64,000 nucleotides of DNA from Streptomyces griseocarneus (GTDB lineage: Bacteria > Actinomycetota > Actinomycetes > Streptomycetales > Streptomycetaceae). The notes beneath the pieces are model-generated. The model did not search any database. It was not told where the DNA came from and saw nothing but the letters and a program-made list of their open reading frames with translations. The stretch lies in contig PENC01000001.1 in assembly GCA_003674045.1 (NCBI GenBank), positions 992,001 through 1,056,000 on the forward strand. Direction: 5' to 3'. Shown here one piece after another: positions 1-8,718 of the stretch (the first letter of the stretch is position 1; each line of letters opens with the position of its first letter). The translations under genes and the position numbers were made by a program.

Positions 1-1535
1 CGCACATGGGCGATGGCGAAGACGAACCCCCGGTCGAGCAGGGACAGCCGGGACGCCGAGAACCACGGGTCGACGCTCGTCCCGTAGCTGCCGTACCCGG
101 CCAGCAGGAGCGGCGCGCTGCCGTCCCGGGGGACGTCCGCGCGGGCGACCAGCGAGACCGGTACGCGTGTCCCGTCGGCGGCGACGGCCCATTCACGGTG
201 CTGCGCGTACCGGTCCGGGTCGAAGTCCCCTCCTACGGAGCGGCGTTCGAGGAGGGTGAGCGCACCGGTGGTGAGGTCACAGGAGTACACGGTGTCCGGG
301 GTCGCCAGAGAAGTGTGGCGCAGCCGGAAACTCCGCGTCCGGTACTCGGGATTGACCTCCGGCGTCAGGGAGTACAGCGGTTCGGGGAAGGTGATCTCCC
401 ACGGCTCTCCGGTCTCCGGCAGCACCATGAACCCGCCGAGCCCGGAGCGACGGAATCCCACCACCACATGGTCCGCGAAGGCGTCGACGCCGGTCAGCCG
501 GGTGTCCGCCCGGTGCTCGACCAGACGCCGGAGCCGCGTCGTGTCCCGCACCGGAACCCAGTCGAGGACGAAGTCCTCTGCGTTCGCCGTGTTCCCCGAA
601 TCCCCCGCCCCGCCGTTGTGCAGGACGAGGAAACGCCCGCCCTGGTGCTCCACCCGCGTCCGGACGCCCTCGCGGCGGCCGGAGCCGAGCAGGAAGGGCC
701 CCTGGCCGGGCCGGTCGGCGGGGACGTACCGGACCTCGCTGGTGGTCCTGCTGTGCGACTCGATCAGTACGTACTGCCCGGACCGGGTGAGTCCCAGGGA
801 CAGCCGGAACCGCGGGTCCTCCTCCTCGAACAGCAGGACGTCCTGGGTGTCGCCGTCGAGGCTGCGCCGCCATGCCCGGTGGGGCCGCCCGGTGTCGTCC
901 AGCGCGACATAGAACAGGCTGCGGCCGTCACCGGACCAGGCGGCGTCGCCGGAGGTCCCGCGGATCTCGGCCGTCGGCGTGGCACCGGTGGCCAGGTTCC
1001 TCGTACGGAGCACGAACCGCCCCGTGCCCGTGTGGTCGGCGGCGTACACGAGCATCGTGCCGTCCGCGCTCACCTCGAAGCTCCCGAGGGCGAAGAACCC
1101 GTGCTCGTCGGCGACCGCGTTCTCGTCGAGCACCACGCGCTCGGCCACGGGCCGCGGGCTCCCCGGGCCGGTGCCGGGGGCCGCGTCCCCGTCGGCGGTC
1201 GGGACCCGGCAGTGCACCCGGTACGGCGCGCCCTCCTCGGACCGGCTGTAGTACCAGTAACCGCCCTTGCGGACGGGCACCGACAGGTCCGCCGGCCACG
1301 TCACCGCCTCGAACTCCGCGAGCACCGCGTCACGCAGCCCCTCCAGATGGGCGGTGGCCCGCTCGGTCCGGACGTTCTCGGACCTGAGGTGCGCCAGCAC
1401 CTCGGGACGGTCCCGCTCGGCCAGCCAGGCGAACTCGTCGACGAAGCGGTCACCGTGGACCGTACGCACGAACGCCGGACGGCCCTCGCCGCTCCCGCGC
1501 CCGTCCGTTCCCGACACCGTTCGCACCTCCGCCAC
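1..1535 (-). CDS. ptrB: Oligopeptidase B (S9A serine peptidase), 3' end cut by window edge
   Basis: Reading the minus strand from a GTG gives about 511 codons that continue past position 1. The N-terminal part fits the seven-bladed propeller of prolyl oligopeptidase family S9A. The last residues in the window include LLLAGYGSYG and SVDPWFSASRLSLLDRG, which is the start of the alpha/beta-hydrolase domain in oligopeptidase B. The catalytic Ser, Asp and His lie beyond the edge and cannot be checked. The enzyme would cleave short peptides after basic residues, usually in the cytosol. In-frame GTG codons at 1535, 1526 and 1517 are all possible starts; AAAGAGG just upstream suits 1526 or 1517 better for spacing, and 1535 is given as the longest. 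The plus-strand reading frame over the same bases is a GC shadow. Confidence 0.85.
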   Translation of the reverse strand, partial: MAEVRTVSGTDGRGSGEGRPAFVRTVHGDRFVDEFAWLAERDRPEVLAHLRSENVRTERATAHLEGLRDAVLAEFEAVTWPADLSVPVRKGGYWYYSRSEEGAPYRVHCRVPTADGDAAPGTGPGSPRPVAERVVLDENAVADEHGFFALGSFEVSADGTMLVYAADHTGTGRFVLRTRNLATGATPTAEIRGTSGDAAWSGDGRSLFYVALDDTGRPHRAWRRSLDGDTQDVLLFEEEDPRFRLSLGLTRSGQYVLIESHSRTTSEVRYVPADRPGQGPFLLGSGRREGVRTRVEHQGGRFLVLHNGGAGDSGNTANAEDFVLDWVPVRDTTRLRRLVEHRADTRLTGVDAFADHVVVGFRRSGLGGFMVLPETGEPWEITFPEPLYSLTPEVNPEYRTRSFRLRHTSLATPDTVYSCDLTTGALTLLERRSVGGDFDPDRYAQHREWAVAADGTRVPVSLVARADVPRDGSAPLLLAGYGSYGTSVDPWFSASRLSLLDRGFVFAIAHV

Positions 1536-1758
1536 CTCTTTCCCGCATGCCCCCGACCGGCCCTGGTGAGGAAAGGATCTACTGTGCGTGTCTACGGCGA
1601 GTCCACGAGTGATCGACGCCCGAGGAACCCTGCCCGGTGTCCCGTGGGCCATTCGGGGCCGTGCGTGCGCGTGGCTCTGCCCTCTCGGGGCGCGCGCTGT
1701 GTGAGGCTCGCAATACTTCCTGTCATATGACGTTCCGTCACATTCCGGAGGCCCGCGC

Positions 1759-2451
1759 ATGCCCGCTCCTCGCCCGCCGCGCCGCCGCGCGAAGACGACG
1801 CCGATCGGTCGTGGCGTGGTCGTGACGGCTCTGACGCTGTCGCTGACGGCGCTCGGAGGAGGCGTGCGGCAGAGCCTCGCCGCCCGGCCCGGCGACGGCG
1901 GACTGCGGGCCGTCGGTTCGCTCCAGTTCCATGACCGGATGCGCGAGTTGTGGAACGACCACATCACGTACACCCGGCTCGCGATCGTCGCTTTCGCCGG
2001 GAACCTGCCGGACTTCCGGCCGACCGAGGACCGCCTGCTGCGCAATCAGACGGATCTGGGTGACGCGTTCAAGCCCTTCTTCGGGAACGACGCCGGGGAC
2101 CGGCTCACCGCCCTGCTGCGGACGCACATCCTCACCGCGGTCGACATCCTGGTCGCCGCCAAGGCCGGTGACGGCGACAAGCTCACCATGGCGGAGCAGG
2201 AGTGGTACGCCAACGCGAACGACATCGCCGACCACCTCCACACCCTCAACCCCGGCCAATGGCCCGACGACGCCCTGCGCGCCATGATGAAGGATCATCT
2301 CGACCTGACCCTCAAGGAGGCGACCGACCGCCTCCAGGGTCAATATGCCCAGGACATCGCCGAGTTCGACGAGGTGCGCGGCCAGATTCTGGAGATGGCC
2401 GACGCGCTGTCCAACGGCATCATCCGGGCATTCCCCGGCCGGTTCAGCTGA
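1759..2451 (+). CDS. Small secreted helical protein, function unknown
   Basis: This 230-aa protein starts with an arginine-rich segment and a hydrophobic stretch (about residues 19-34) ending near SLAA, which looks like a Sec signal peptide or N-terminal anchor. The mature part contains LWNDHITYTRLAIVAFAGNL, LLRNQTDLGDAFKPFFG, EWYANANDIADHL and ADALSNGIIRAFP, and should be mostly alpha-helical. From memory, similar sequences of unknown function are common in Firmicutes and are sometimes mislabelled as acetylglutamate kinase; no kinase motif is visible. The start is well supported by GGAGG at 1747-1751, seven bases before the ATG. It is followed by a DUF1330 gene after a short gap, possibly in the same transcript. 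Confidence 0.75.
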   Translation: MPAPRPPRRRAKTTPIGRGVVVTALTLSLTALGGGVRQSLAARPGDGGLRAVGSLQFHDRMRELWNDHITYTRLAIVAFAGNLPDFRPTEDRLLRNQTDLGDAFKPFFGNDAGDRLTALLRTHILTAVDILVAAKAGDGDKLTMAEQEWYANANDIADHLHTLNPGQWPDDALRAMMKDHLDLTLKEATDRLQGQYAQDIAEFDEVRGQILEMADALSNGIIRAFPGRFS

Positions 2452-2496
2452 GAGGCTCTTCTTCCCTTCAACAGGCAGATGCGAAAGGTGACGCAG

Positions 2497-2787
2497 ATGA
2501 CCGTCTATGCGATAGCCCAGCTCTCCATCCACGACCGTGCCCGTTACGAGCGCTACGTGGCCCGGTTCCTGCCCGTGCTCCAGCAGTACGGCGGCCGGCT
2601 GCTGGCGGCCGACGAGCAGGTGGAGGTGGTCGAGGGGGAGTGGGAGAAGGACAAGGTGATCATGGTGGCCTTCCCGGACCGCGACGCGTTCACCACCTGG
2701 GCGGCCTCGCCCGAGTACGTGGAGATCGCCGAGGACCGCCTCGGGGCGACGGAGGGGCCCGTCCTCCTCGTCCACGGCGTGGCATAA
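2497..2787 (+). CDS. DUF1330 family protein
   Basis: The 96-aa product (MTVYAIAQLSIHDRARYERY...) matches the DUF1330 ferredoxin-like, dimeric alpha/beta barrel family: a short N-terminal strand, a Y-x-x-Y helix (residues about 13-25), GGRLLAADE, then EGEW and a helix with FTTWAASPEYVEIAEDR. The biochemical role of the family is not established; related folds include small monooxygenases. An ATG at 2479 would add six residues, but AAAGGTGA (2484-2491) is placed correctly for the ATG at 2497. The gene ends just before a strong hairpin at 2809-2835, so it is probably the last gene of a short transcript with the secreted protein at 1759. Confidence 0.8.
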   Translation: MTVYAIAQLSIHDRARYERYVARFLPVLQQYGGRLLAADEQVEVVEGEWEKDKVIMVAFPDRDAFTTWAASPEYVEIAEDRLGATEGPVLLVHGVA

Positions 2788-2808
2788 CGGCGGATCGCGG
2801 TGGCGGGG

Positions 2809-2835
2809 GGGGCGAGCGCACGCGGCGCTCGCCCC
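2809..2835 (+). terminator. Rho-independent-type hairpin after the DUF1330 gene
   Basis: An 11-bp perfect stem (GGGGCGAGCGC with GCGCTCGCCCC) closes a 5-base loop and is followed by TCTCCTTC. It lies 21 bases after the DUF1330 stop codon. Confidence 0.75.
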
Positions 2836-2843
2836 TCTCCTTC

Positions 2844-2877
2844 GTATCCGGTCTCCTTTGTATCCAGTGAGTATCAG
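2844..2877. promoter_or_regulatory. GTATC repeats upstream of the two-component system
   Basis: Three GTATC-containing heptamers stand close together: GTATCCG (2844), GTATCCA (2860) and GTATCAG (2871). A further GTATCGT is at 3065. The same core, as its complement CCGATAC, is repeated three times before the ABC exporter at 5270. This suggests one regulator, perhaps the response regulator encoded at 3136, acts at both places. That link is inferred. Confidence 0.35.
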
Positions 2878-3034
2878 GAAGCGCTTGATCGGCCATCGAA
2901 TCGGTGCGCCGGGCGGTGGTGGAGGCACGTCCGCAGGGCATGGCCCGGGTGTCTGTCCAGGCCCGCCCGGCACCGTCTGACCTGCGGATTCGTGGACGCA
3001 GGAGGTCACGGGGAGCGCGACGCGTGTGCGCTGT

Positions 3035-3064
3035 GTGACACATGTGTCACGACAGGTGCCTGTC
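3035..3064. promoter_or_regulatory. Perfect 16-bp palindrome plus adjacent inverted repeat, candidate operator
   Basis: GTGACACATGTGTCAC (3035-3050) is its own reverse complement. It is followed without a gap by GACAGG-TG-CCTGTC (3051-3064). The block lies 72 to 101 bases before the response-regulator start and could be an operator for that gene. The cognate protein is unknown. Confidence 0.5.
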
Positions 3065-3135
3065 GTATCGTTCCTTCCGGGGCGCCCCGATGCCCACCAC
3101 CCCACCCGTCCGTCCGAACAGGAGCCGTCCCGCCC

Positions 3136-3882
3136 GTGTCCTCGTCCGCCGCCGCCCCGGCTCCGGCCGCCCCGCGTCCCGTCCGCGTGCTGCTGGTGGA
3201 GGACGACGACCTGATGCGCCAGTCCTTCACCGTCGCCCTGGAGCGCTACGGCTACGAGGTGGAGGCCGCGGCCGACGGGCTGACCGGCCTGGAACTCTTC
3301 CGGGACGACACGTTCGATCTGCTGATCCTGGACGTGATGCTGCCCGGCCTGGACGGGATCGGCCTGTGCCGCAAGGTCCGCGAGACCAGCCTGGTGCCCG
3401 TCCTGATGATGTCCGCCCGCGGCGACGGGCTCGACGTCGTCGCCGGTCTGGAGGCCGGAGCGGACGACTACGTGGTCAAGCCCGTGGACACCTACGTGCT
3501 CGTCGCGCGCATCCGCTCGCTGCTGCGGCGCGCGACGTACCCGGCCGCCCCGGAACCCGAGCGCGCCCCGGACGCGGGTCCGGAACCGGCCGCGGGGGAC
3601 CTGCTGACCTTCGGGGACCTGGCCATCGACACCGGCGGCATGGAGGTGTCCGTCTCCGGCAGCCCCGTGGCGCTGACCCCGACCGAGCTGAAACTGCTCC
3701 TCGAATTCGCCGCCAACCCCGGCATCGTGCTGGAGCGGCACACCCTGCTGCGCAACGTCTGGGAATACGGCTGGGACGGCGACAGCCGCGTCGTGGACCT
3801 GTGCGTGCAGCGGCTGCGCAGGAAGCTGGGCCGGGACCGGATCGAGACGGTCCGCGGCTTCGGCTACAAGCTCAGGCGCTGA
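3136..3882 (+). CDS. OmpR/PhoB-type response regulator
   Basis: The 248-aa protein has an N-terminal receiver domain and a C-terminal winged helix. Receiver residues visible are E22-D23-D24, the phosphoacceptor D66 in LLILDVMLP, S93 and K115 in VVKPVD. After a proline/alanine linker (about residues 133-155) the DNA-binding part contains LTPTELKLL, RHTLLRNVWEYGW and VDLCVQRLRRKLG, ending in ETVRGFGYKLRR as is typical. The GTG at 3136 was chosen because it gives a normal receiver start and has GGAG at 3121-3124, although the spacing is long. Upstream in-frame extension would be non-homologous. The histidine kinase follows after 5 bases, so the two are one operon. It probably controls the ABC exporter at 5270. 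Confidence 0.9.
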   Translation: MSSSAAAPAPAAPRPVRVLLVEDDDLMRQSFTVALERYGYEVEAAADGLTGLELFRDDTFDLLILDVMLPGLDGIGLCRKVRETSLVPVLMMSARGDGLDVVAGLEAGADDYVVKPVDTYVLVARIRSLLRRATYPAAPEPERAPDAGPEPAAGDLLTFGDLAIDTGGMEVSVSGSPVALTPTELKLLLEFAANPGIVLERHTLLRNVWEYGWDGDSRVVDLCVQRLRRKLGRDRIETVRGFGYKLRR

Positions 3883-3887
3883 GACCG

Positions 3888-5138
3888 GTGCGTCCCTTCA
3901 AGCGGCTGCGGCCGGCCCGCATGTCCCTGCGCTGGAAGATCGCCGCGCTGGCCGCGGCCACCGCCTGCCTGGTCGCGGTGGCCGTGGGCGTGCTGGTGCA
4001 TCTGTGGACCGCGCAGGACATCCGCCAACGTGCCGAGGCACAGGCGTTCAACGGCGTGTACGCGGCCATGGACGTCTACCGGCGCACCGGAACGCTCACG
4101 GACGGCGCCGAACTCGACCCGCCCGACCTGCCCGACGCGCTGCGGCACCCTGCCGACGGCGACCGTCACACCGCGTACGACGGGCGCGTCGAGGGAAACC
4201 AGGGGCCGAGCTACTGGGCCGCCCAGCGGACCGACGGCGCGGGCAGTCCGGTCCTCGCCGTCCATGTCAACATGAGCAACGACTTCCACACGCTGCGCCA
4301 GCTCGACGTGACCATGGCGGTGTCCTCGCTGGTCGCGCTCGCCGCGGCCGTACCCCTGGCGGCCTACGGGGCCGGGGTGCTCGGCCGCCGGCTGCGGCGG
4401 GTCGGCGAGACCGCGGGCCGGATCTCCGCCGGGGACCTCGACGCCCGGACCGGGCCCACCCAGGGCCGCGACGAGGTGGACGACATCGCCGCCACCGTCG
4501 ACCTCATGGCTGACAGCCTCGGCCGCCGCCTGCGCACCGAGCGCCAGTTCACCGCAGACGTGGCCCACGAGCTGCGCACCCCCGTCGGCGGTCTGCTGGC
4601 TGCCGCCGATCTGCTGCCCGCCGGTGAGACGGAGGACCTCATCCGCGGCCGGGTGCGCGATCTGCGCGGCCTGGTCGAGGACCTGCTGGAGATCTCCCGG
4701 CTGGACGCGGGCGCCGAACAGCCGGTCAGCGCCCATGTCCCGCTCGGCGCGGTCGTCGCCGAGGCCGTGGCACGCACCGGCTTCGACACGGAGGTCGTCC
4801 GGCACGCGGAGGACGCCACGACCGTGGAGACCGACCCGCGCCGCCTGGAGCGGATCGTCAGCAACCTCGTCGTCAACGCCCACCGGCACGGAACGGCCCC
4901 GGTACAGGTCACCGTCGAGGGCCGCACGGTCGTCGTACGCGACCACGGTTCCGGCTTCCCCGCGGACCTGCTGCTCGACGGCCCCCGCCGTTTCCACACC
5001 GGTGCGGCCGAACGCGGCACGGGCCACGGCCTCGGCTTGACCATCGCCCTGGGCCAGGCCCGGGTCCTCGGCGCCGACCTGCGCCTGGACAACGCCCCCG
5101 ACGGCGGCGCCGTCGCCACCCTGCGCCTGCCCGTCTGA
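3888..5138 (+). CDS. Membrane sensor histidine kinase, partner of the regulator at 3136
   Basis: The 416-aa protein has a first membrane segment near residues 22-42 (IAALAAATACLVAVAVGVLV), an extracytoplasmic sensor region of about 100 residues, a second membrane segment (about 145-168), then a HAMP linker. The H-box is FTADVAHELRTPVGG with phospho-acceptor H227. The ATPase part shows an N-box (RIVSNLVVNAHRHG), a G1 box (RDHGSGFP) and a G2 box (GTGHGLGLTIA). This is the HisKA/HATPase_c order. The GTG at 3888 is five bases after the regulator stop; an ATG at 3921 is an alternative that keeps both membrane segments. Ligand unknown. The adjacent ABC exporter suggests the pair senses an envelope-acting compound. 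Confidence 0.9.
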   Translation: MRPFKRLRPARMSLRWKIAALAAATACLVAVAVGVLVHLWTAQDIRQRAEAQAFNGVYAAMDVYRRTGTLTDGAELDPPDLPDALRHPADGDRHTAYDGRVEGNQGPSYWAAQRTDGAGSPVLAVHVNMSNDFHTLRQLDVTMAVSSLVALAAAVPLAAYGAGVLGRRLRRVGETAGRISAGDLDARTGPTQGRDEVDDIAATVDLMADSLGRRLRTERQFTADVAHELRTPVGGLLAAADLLPAGETEDLIRGRVRDLRGLVEDLLEISRLDAGAEQPVSAHVPLGAVVAEAVARTGFDTEVVRHAEDATTVETDPRRLERIVSNLVVNAHRHGTAPVQVTVEGRTVVVRDHGSGFPADLLLDGPRRFHTGAAERGTGHGLGLTIALGQARVLGADLRLDNAPDGGAVATLRLPV

Positions 5139-5148
5139 CGCCTCCCGC

Positions 5149-5215
5149 GTATCCGCCTGCACAACCGATACGCGGCGGAGCGGACGCCGATACACGGCTG
5201 CCCAGGTTCCGATAC
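5149..5215. promoter_or_regulatory. Three CCGATAC repeats at exact 22-bp spacing before the ABC exporter
   Basis: CCGATAC occurs at 5165-5171, 5187-5193 and 5209-5215, exactly 22 bases apart, with an inverted GTATCCG at 5149-5155. Spacing of two helical turns puts all three copies on one face of the DNA, as for OmpR-family proteins binding tandem half-sites. It is the only intergenic region between the kinase gene and the exporter, so it probably carries the exporter promoter. Confidence 0.5.
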
Positions 5216-5269
5216 GTTCCCCGGACACCCTTCGGGTGCACCTTTGCGCACCCGAAGAGGAGTACCCCT

Positions 5270-6052
5270 GTGACCGCCGATCCCTTTGCCCCGCACGCGC
5301 TGCACCCGACGGCCGGGGTCGCGGCAGCGACCACCGACCTGTCGAAGGTCTACGGCAGCGGTGACACCCAGGTCACCGCCCTGGACCGGGTCAGCATCGC
5401 CTTCCGGGAGGGCGAGTTCACCGCGATCATGGGCCCCTCCGGGTGCGGCAAGTCCACCCTGATGCACTGCGCCGCCGGGCTCGACGCCCCCAGCTCCGGC
5501 TCCGTGCGCATCGGCACCACCGAGCTGAACACGCTGAACGACCGGCAGCTCACCGAGCTGCGCCGCGACCGGATCGGCTTCATCTTCCAGGCGTTCAACC
5601 TGCTGCCGACGCTGACCGCGCTGGAGAACATCACGCTGCCGCTGACCATCGCCGGACGCAAGCCTGACCAGCAGTGGCTGGACCGAGTGATCTCCATGGT
5701 CGGCCTCTCCCAGCGCCTCGGCCACCGGCCCGCGCAGCTCTCCGGCGGGCAGCAGCAGCGTGTCGCGGTGGCCCGTGCCCTGGCCTCCCGCCCCGCGATC
5801 ATCTTCGGCGACGAGCCCACCGGCAACCTCGACTCCCGCGCCGGGGCCGAGGTCCTCGGCTTCCTGCGCGACTCGGTGCACGAGCTGGGCCAGACCGTGG
5901 TCATGGTCACCCACGATCCGGTCGCCGCGGGTTACGCAGACCGCGTGGTCTTCCTCTCCGACGGCCGCCTGGCCGACGAGATGACCTATCCCACCCCCGA
6001 CCGGGTCCTCGACCGCATGAAGGCTTTCGACGGCCGCTCCCGCACCAGCTGA
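5270..6052 (+). CDS. ABC transporter ATP-binding protein (MacB/LolD type)
   Basis: The 260-aa protein has Walker A GPSGCGKST (residues 55-63), a Q-loop in FIFQAFNLLPTLTALEN, signature LSGGQQQRV, Walker B with IIFGDEPTGNLDS and a switch histidine in VMVTHD. The sequence NLLPTLTALENITLPL is typical of the MacB/LolD/FtsE group that pairs with FtsX-type permeases. It starts at GTG with AAGAGGAG at 5255-5262, seven bases upstream. The permease begins 35 bases downstream. The pair would move a substrate out of the membrane or act as a mechanotransmission system. In Streptomyces such pairs next to a two-component system are often linked to envelope stress or antibiotic resistance; the substrate here is unknown. 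Confidence 0.92.
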   Translation: MTADPFAPHALHPTAGVAAATTDLSKVYGSGDTQVTALDRVSIAFREGEFTAIMGPSGCGKSTLMHCAAGLDAPSSGSVRIGTTELNTLNDRQLTELRRDRIGFIFQAFNLLPTLTALENITLPLTIAGRKPDQQWLDRVISMVGLSQRLGHRPAQLSGGQQQRVAVARALASRPAIIFGDEPTGNLDSRAGAEVLGFLRDSVHELGQTVVMVTHDPVAAGYADRVVFLSDGRLADEMTYPTPDRVLDRMKAFDGRSRTS

Positions 6053-6087
6053 CCTGCCCATCACCCCAACGTTCCCGAAAGCCCCTC

Positions 6088-8661
6088 ATGCTGAGAACAG
6101 CTCTGCGCAACGTCCTGGCGCACAAGGCCCGTCTGGTCATGACCGTCCTCGCGGTCTGCCTGGGTGTCGCGTTCGTCTCCGGCACCCTCGTCTTCGCGGA
6201 CTCGTCCGCCGCGGCCTACCGCGCTGCCGCGACGCGGAACTTCGCGGGCGTCGCGGTCACCGTGAGCGCGAAGGAACCCCCGCCGGGGACCGCTGCGGCG
6301 AACGAGCCCACCAGCGTGCTCGACGACGCGCTCGTGCGGAAGCTGGCCGACGTCCCCGGTGTCGCCGCCGTGCGCCCGGCGGTCGATGGTGTGGCCACCC
6401 TGAACGCCGCCGACGGCACTCCGCTGCGGGCCGACAAGGCATGGGCGCACCCGGCCGGCGCCTACGTACCGGGCAAGGACGGCAAGGACAGCCGCTATCC
6501 GCTGGTCAAGGGCCGCGCCCCCGCGGACAGCGGCGAACTGGCCGTGGACAGCGGCACCGCGGCCGCCGGTCACTTCCGTATCGGTGACAAGGTCACGCTG
6601 GCCACCGACGGCCCGGTCATGACCAAGCAGCTCGTCGGCATCGTCACCACCAAGGACAGCAGGGTGACCGCGGGCGGCACCCTCGCCCTGTTCGACAAGG
6701 CGACCGCCCAGCAACTGTTCGCGACCCCGGGCCACTACACCGACATCGACCTGGCCGCCACGCCCGGGACCAGCCAGTTCGAGCTCGCGAAGCGGGTCAC
6801 CGCCGTACTCCCGGCAGACCGTGCCGAGGCCACCACCGGCAGCGCCCAGGCCACCCAGCAGGCCACCAACATCGACATGCAGACCCGGGGCTACAAGAAG
6901 CTGCCGATGGTCTTCGCCGGGGTCGCGCTGTTCATCGGCTCGTTCCTCATCGTCAATACCTTCACCATGCTCATCACCCGGCGCACCCGCGAGATCGCGC
7001 TGCTGAGGGCGATCGGCGCCACACGCCGCCAAGTGGTCCGCTCCGTGCTCTGGGAGGCCCTCCTGGTCGGCCTCGCCGCGTCGGCGGCCGGTTTCGTCCT
7101 CGGCCTGGGCGTCGCCTCGGTGCTGCCCGACATCCTGGGCACGAGCTCGGACCCGCTGCCCCGCGGCCCCCTGGTGATCGGCATGCGCCCCGTCGCGGCG
7201 GCGCTCGGCGTGGGCGTGGGCGTCACCGTCCTCGCCGCGTGGCTGCCCTCCCGCAGGGCGGCGAAGGTCGCCCCCATCGAGGCGATGCGCTCGGCCGAGC
7301 AGCCGCCTTCCGCCGCCCGATCACGGATCCGCACAGTGGCGGGCCTGGCCCTCCTCGTCCTCGGCGCCGGTCTGCTGATCTCGCTCACGGGGGCGAAGGA
7401 CGCATCCGAGGCGAACCTGCAGCGCGCGATGTTCGGCTGCGCCGTCCTCGTCGCCGCCATGATCGTGCTCGCGCCGGCGCTCGCCGGCCCCGTGATCCGG
7501 CTCACCGGACGCCTGACCCGCCGTTTCGGGCTCACCGGCCGTCTCGCCCAGCAGAACGCGCTGCGCGACCCGCGCCGCACCGCGGCCACCGCCGCCACCC
7601 TGATGATCAGCACGGCACTGGTCGCCGGACTCGCCGTCCTCGGCAACTCCACCGGCCAGGCCCTCGACCAGCAGGCCACGGCAGGTCTCGGCGCCGACTA
7701 CGTGATCGGCACCCGCACCCCCACGCTCACCATCGACCCGGCCGCCGCGCAGCGGGTGACCGACACCCCCGGGGTACGGACGGCGACCGCCGTCGCCGAC
7801 ACCAACGTGACCATCGGCGGCATGGCCAGGAGCATCTCCGGTGTCGACCCCGCCACCGTGAAGGACGTCATGAAGCTCGACCTCACCAGCGGCTCCCTCG
7901 CGGACCTCGGGCCGGGCCGGATCGCCGTCTCCAGCACCGTCGCCCGGGAAATCGGCGTGCGCGCGGGCGGCAAGACCAACGCCAGCATGGGCTTCGGCCC
8001 CGACCGGGGTTTCAAGCAGTACACCGTCGTGGCCGTCTACCAGGACAACCCCATCGCCAACGACGTGCTCGGCGCCCGCACCGAAGTGCAGCAGCACAGC
8101 TTCAAGCCCGGCTCCGTCCAGCGCATCCTCGTCCGCACCGACAAGGGCACGGTCTCCAAGGCCACCGAGGACCGGCTGCGCACCGCCGTGGGCAACAACC
8201 CGCTGCTGCAGGTGCAGGACCGGAAGGCAATCGTCCGCGAGAAGGCCGGGAGCATGGGCGACCTGCTCACGCTGATGTACGGGCTGCTCGGCATCGGCGT
8301 CGTGATCTCCGCGCTCGGCATCGTCAACACCCTGGCCATGTCGGTCGCCGAACGCACCCGCGAGATCGGCGTCCTGCGCGCCATCGGCATGGACCGCGCC
8401 GGCATCCGGCGGATGATCCGCCTGGAAGCGGTGACCGTCGCCGCCTTCGGCACCCTCCTCGGCCTGGCGGGCGGGCTGTTCAGCGCCTGGGCGGTCGGCT
8501 CGCTGGCCAACGGCGCCATGAAGGGGTACTCCCTGGCTCTGCCCTGGGGGACCCTGCTCCTCATCTGCCTCCTGTCCCTCGCCATCGGCGCGCTCGCCGC
8601 CGCCCTCCCGGCCCGCCGGGCAGCCGCCCTGAGCCCGCTGGAGGCCGTCGCGGAGTCGTGA
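6088..8661 (+). CDS. FtsX-type ABC transporter permease, duplicated form
   Basis: The 857-aa membrane protein has two FtsX domains, as in the large actinobacterial permeases. A first membrane segment (LVMTVLAVCLGVAFVSGTLV, near residue 15) is followed by a MacB-like periplasmic domain. Three membrane segments sit about residues 275-400, including ITRRTREIALLRAIGATRRQV. A second MacB-like region follows an internal segment near 490-510, and there is a final FtsX domain (about 725-855) with VAERTREIGVLRAIGMDRAGI. The paired REIALLRAIG/REIGVLRAIG coupling motifs show the duplication. It works with the ATPase at 5270. The ATG at 6088 has only a weak ribosome binding site (GAAAG). Confidence 0.92.
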   Translation: MLRTALRNVLAHKARLVMTVLAVCLGVAFVSGTLVFADSSAAAYRAAATRNFAGVAVTVSAKEPPPGTAAANEPTSVLDDALVRKLADVPGVAAVRPAVDGVATLNAADGTPLRADKAWAHPAGAYVPGKDGKDSRYPLVKGRAPADSGELAVDSGTAAAGHFRIGDKVTLATDGPVMTKQLVGIVTTKDSRVTAGGTLALFDKATAQQLFATPGHYTDIDLAATPGTSQFELAKRVTAVLPADRAEATTGSAQATQQATNIDMQTRGYKKLPMVFAGVALFIGSFLIVNTFTMLITRRTREIALLRAIGATRRQVVRSVLWEALLVGLAASAAGFVLGLGVASVLPDILGTSSDPLPRGPLVIGMRPVAAALGVGVGVTVLAAWLPSRRAAKVAPIEAMRSAEQPPSAARSRIRTVAGLALLVLGAGLLISLTGAKDASEANLQRAMFGCAVLVAAMIVLAPALAGPVIRLTGRLTRRFGLTGRLAQQNALRDPRRTAATAATLMISTALVAGLAVLGNSTGQALDQQATAGLGADYVIGTRTPTLTIDPAAAQRVTDTPGVRTATAVADTNVTIGGMARSISGVDPATVKDVMKLDLTSGSLADLGPGRIAVSSTVAREIGVRAGGKTNASMGFGPDRGFKQYTVVAVYQDNPIANDVLGARTEVQQHSFKPGSVQRILVRTDKGTVSKATEDRLRTAVGNNPLLQVQDRKAIVREKAGSMGDLLTLMYGLLGIGVVISALGIVNTLAMSVAERTREIGVLRAIGMDRAGIRRMIRLEAVTVAAFGTLLGLAGGLFSAWAVGSLANGAMKGYSLALPWGTLLLICLLSLAIGALAAALPARRAAALSPLEAVAES

Positions 8662-8686
8662 CGCACGGCTCGTGACGAACGGCATC

Positions 8687-8718
8687 GGACGGCCTGGCCC
8701 CACGGGGTCAGGCCGTCC
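8687..8718 (+). terminator. Terminator after the ABC permease
   Basis: Fifteen-base arms (8687-8701 and 8704-8718) pair with one G-T wobble around a two-base loop and are followed by GCGCCTTTTCCC. It closes the two-component/ABC transcripts. The rest of the gap up to the 2Fe-2S subunit gene (8719-8937) shows no further gene and must hold the promoter of the next operon. Confidence 0.8.

Noticed and set aside
6..1730. Long plus-strand open frame at the left edge
   Set aside because: It covers the minus-strand oligopeptidase B gene, whose translation has clear family motifs; the plus frame has a low-complexity Pro/Arg/Gly composition typical of GC shadows.
2800..3135. Longer response regulator starting near 2800
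   Set aside because: The extension would run through the terminator and operator-like palindromes and has no similarity to receiver domains.
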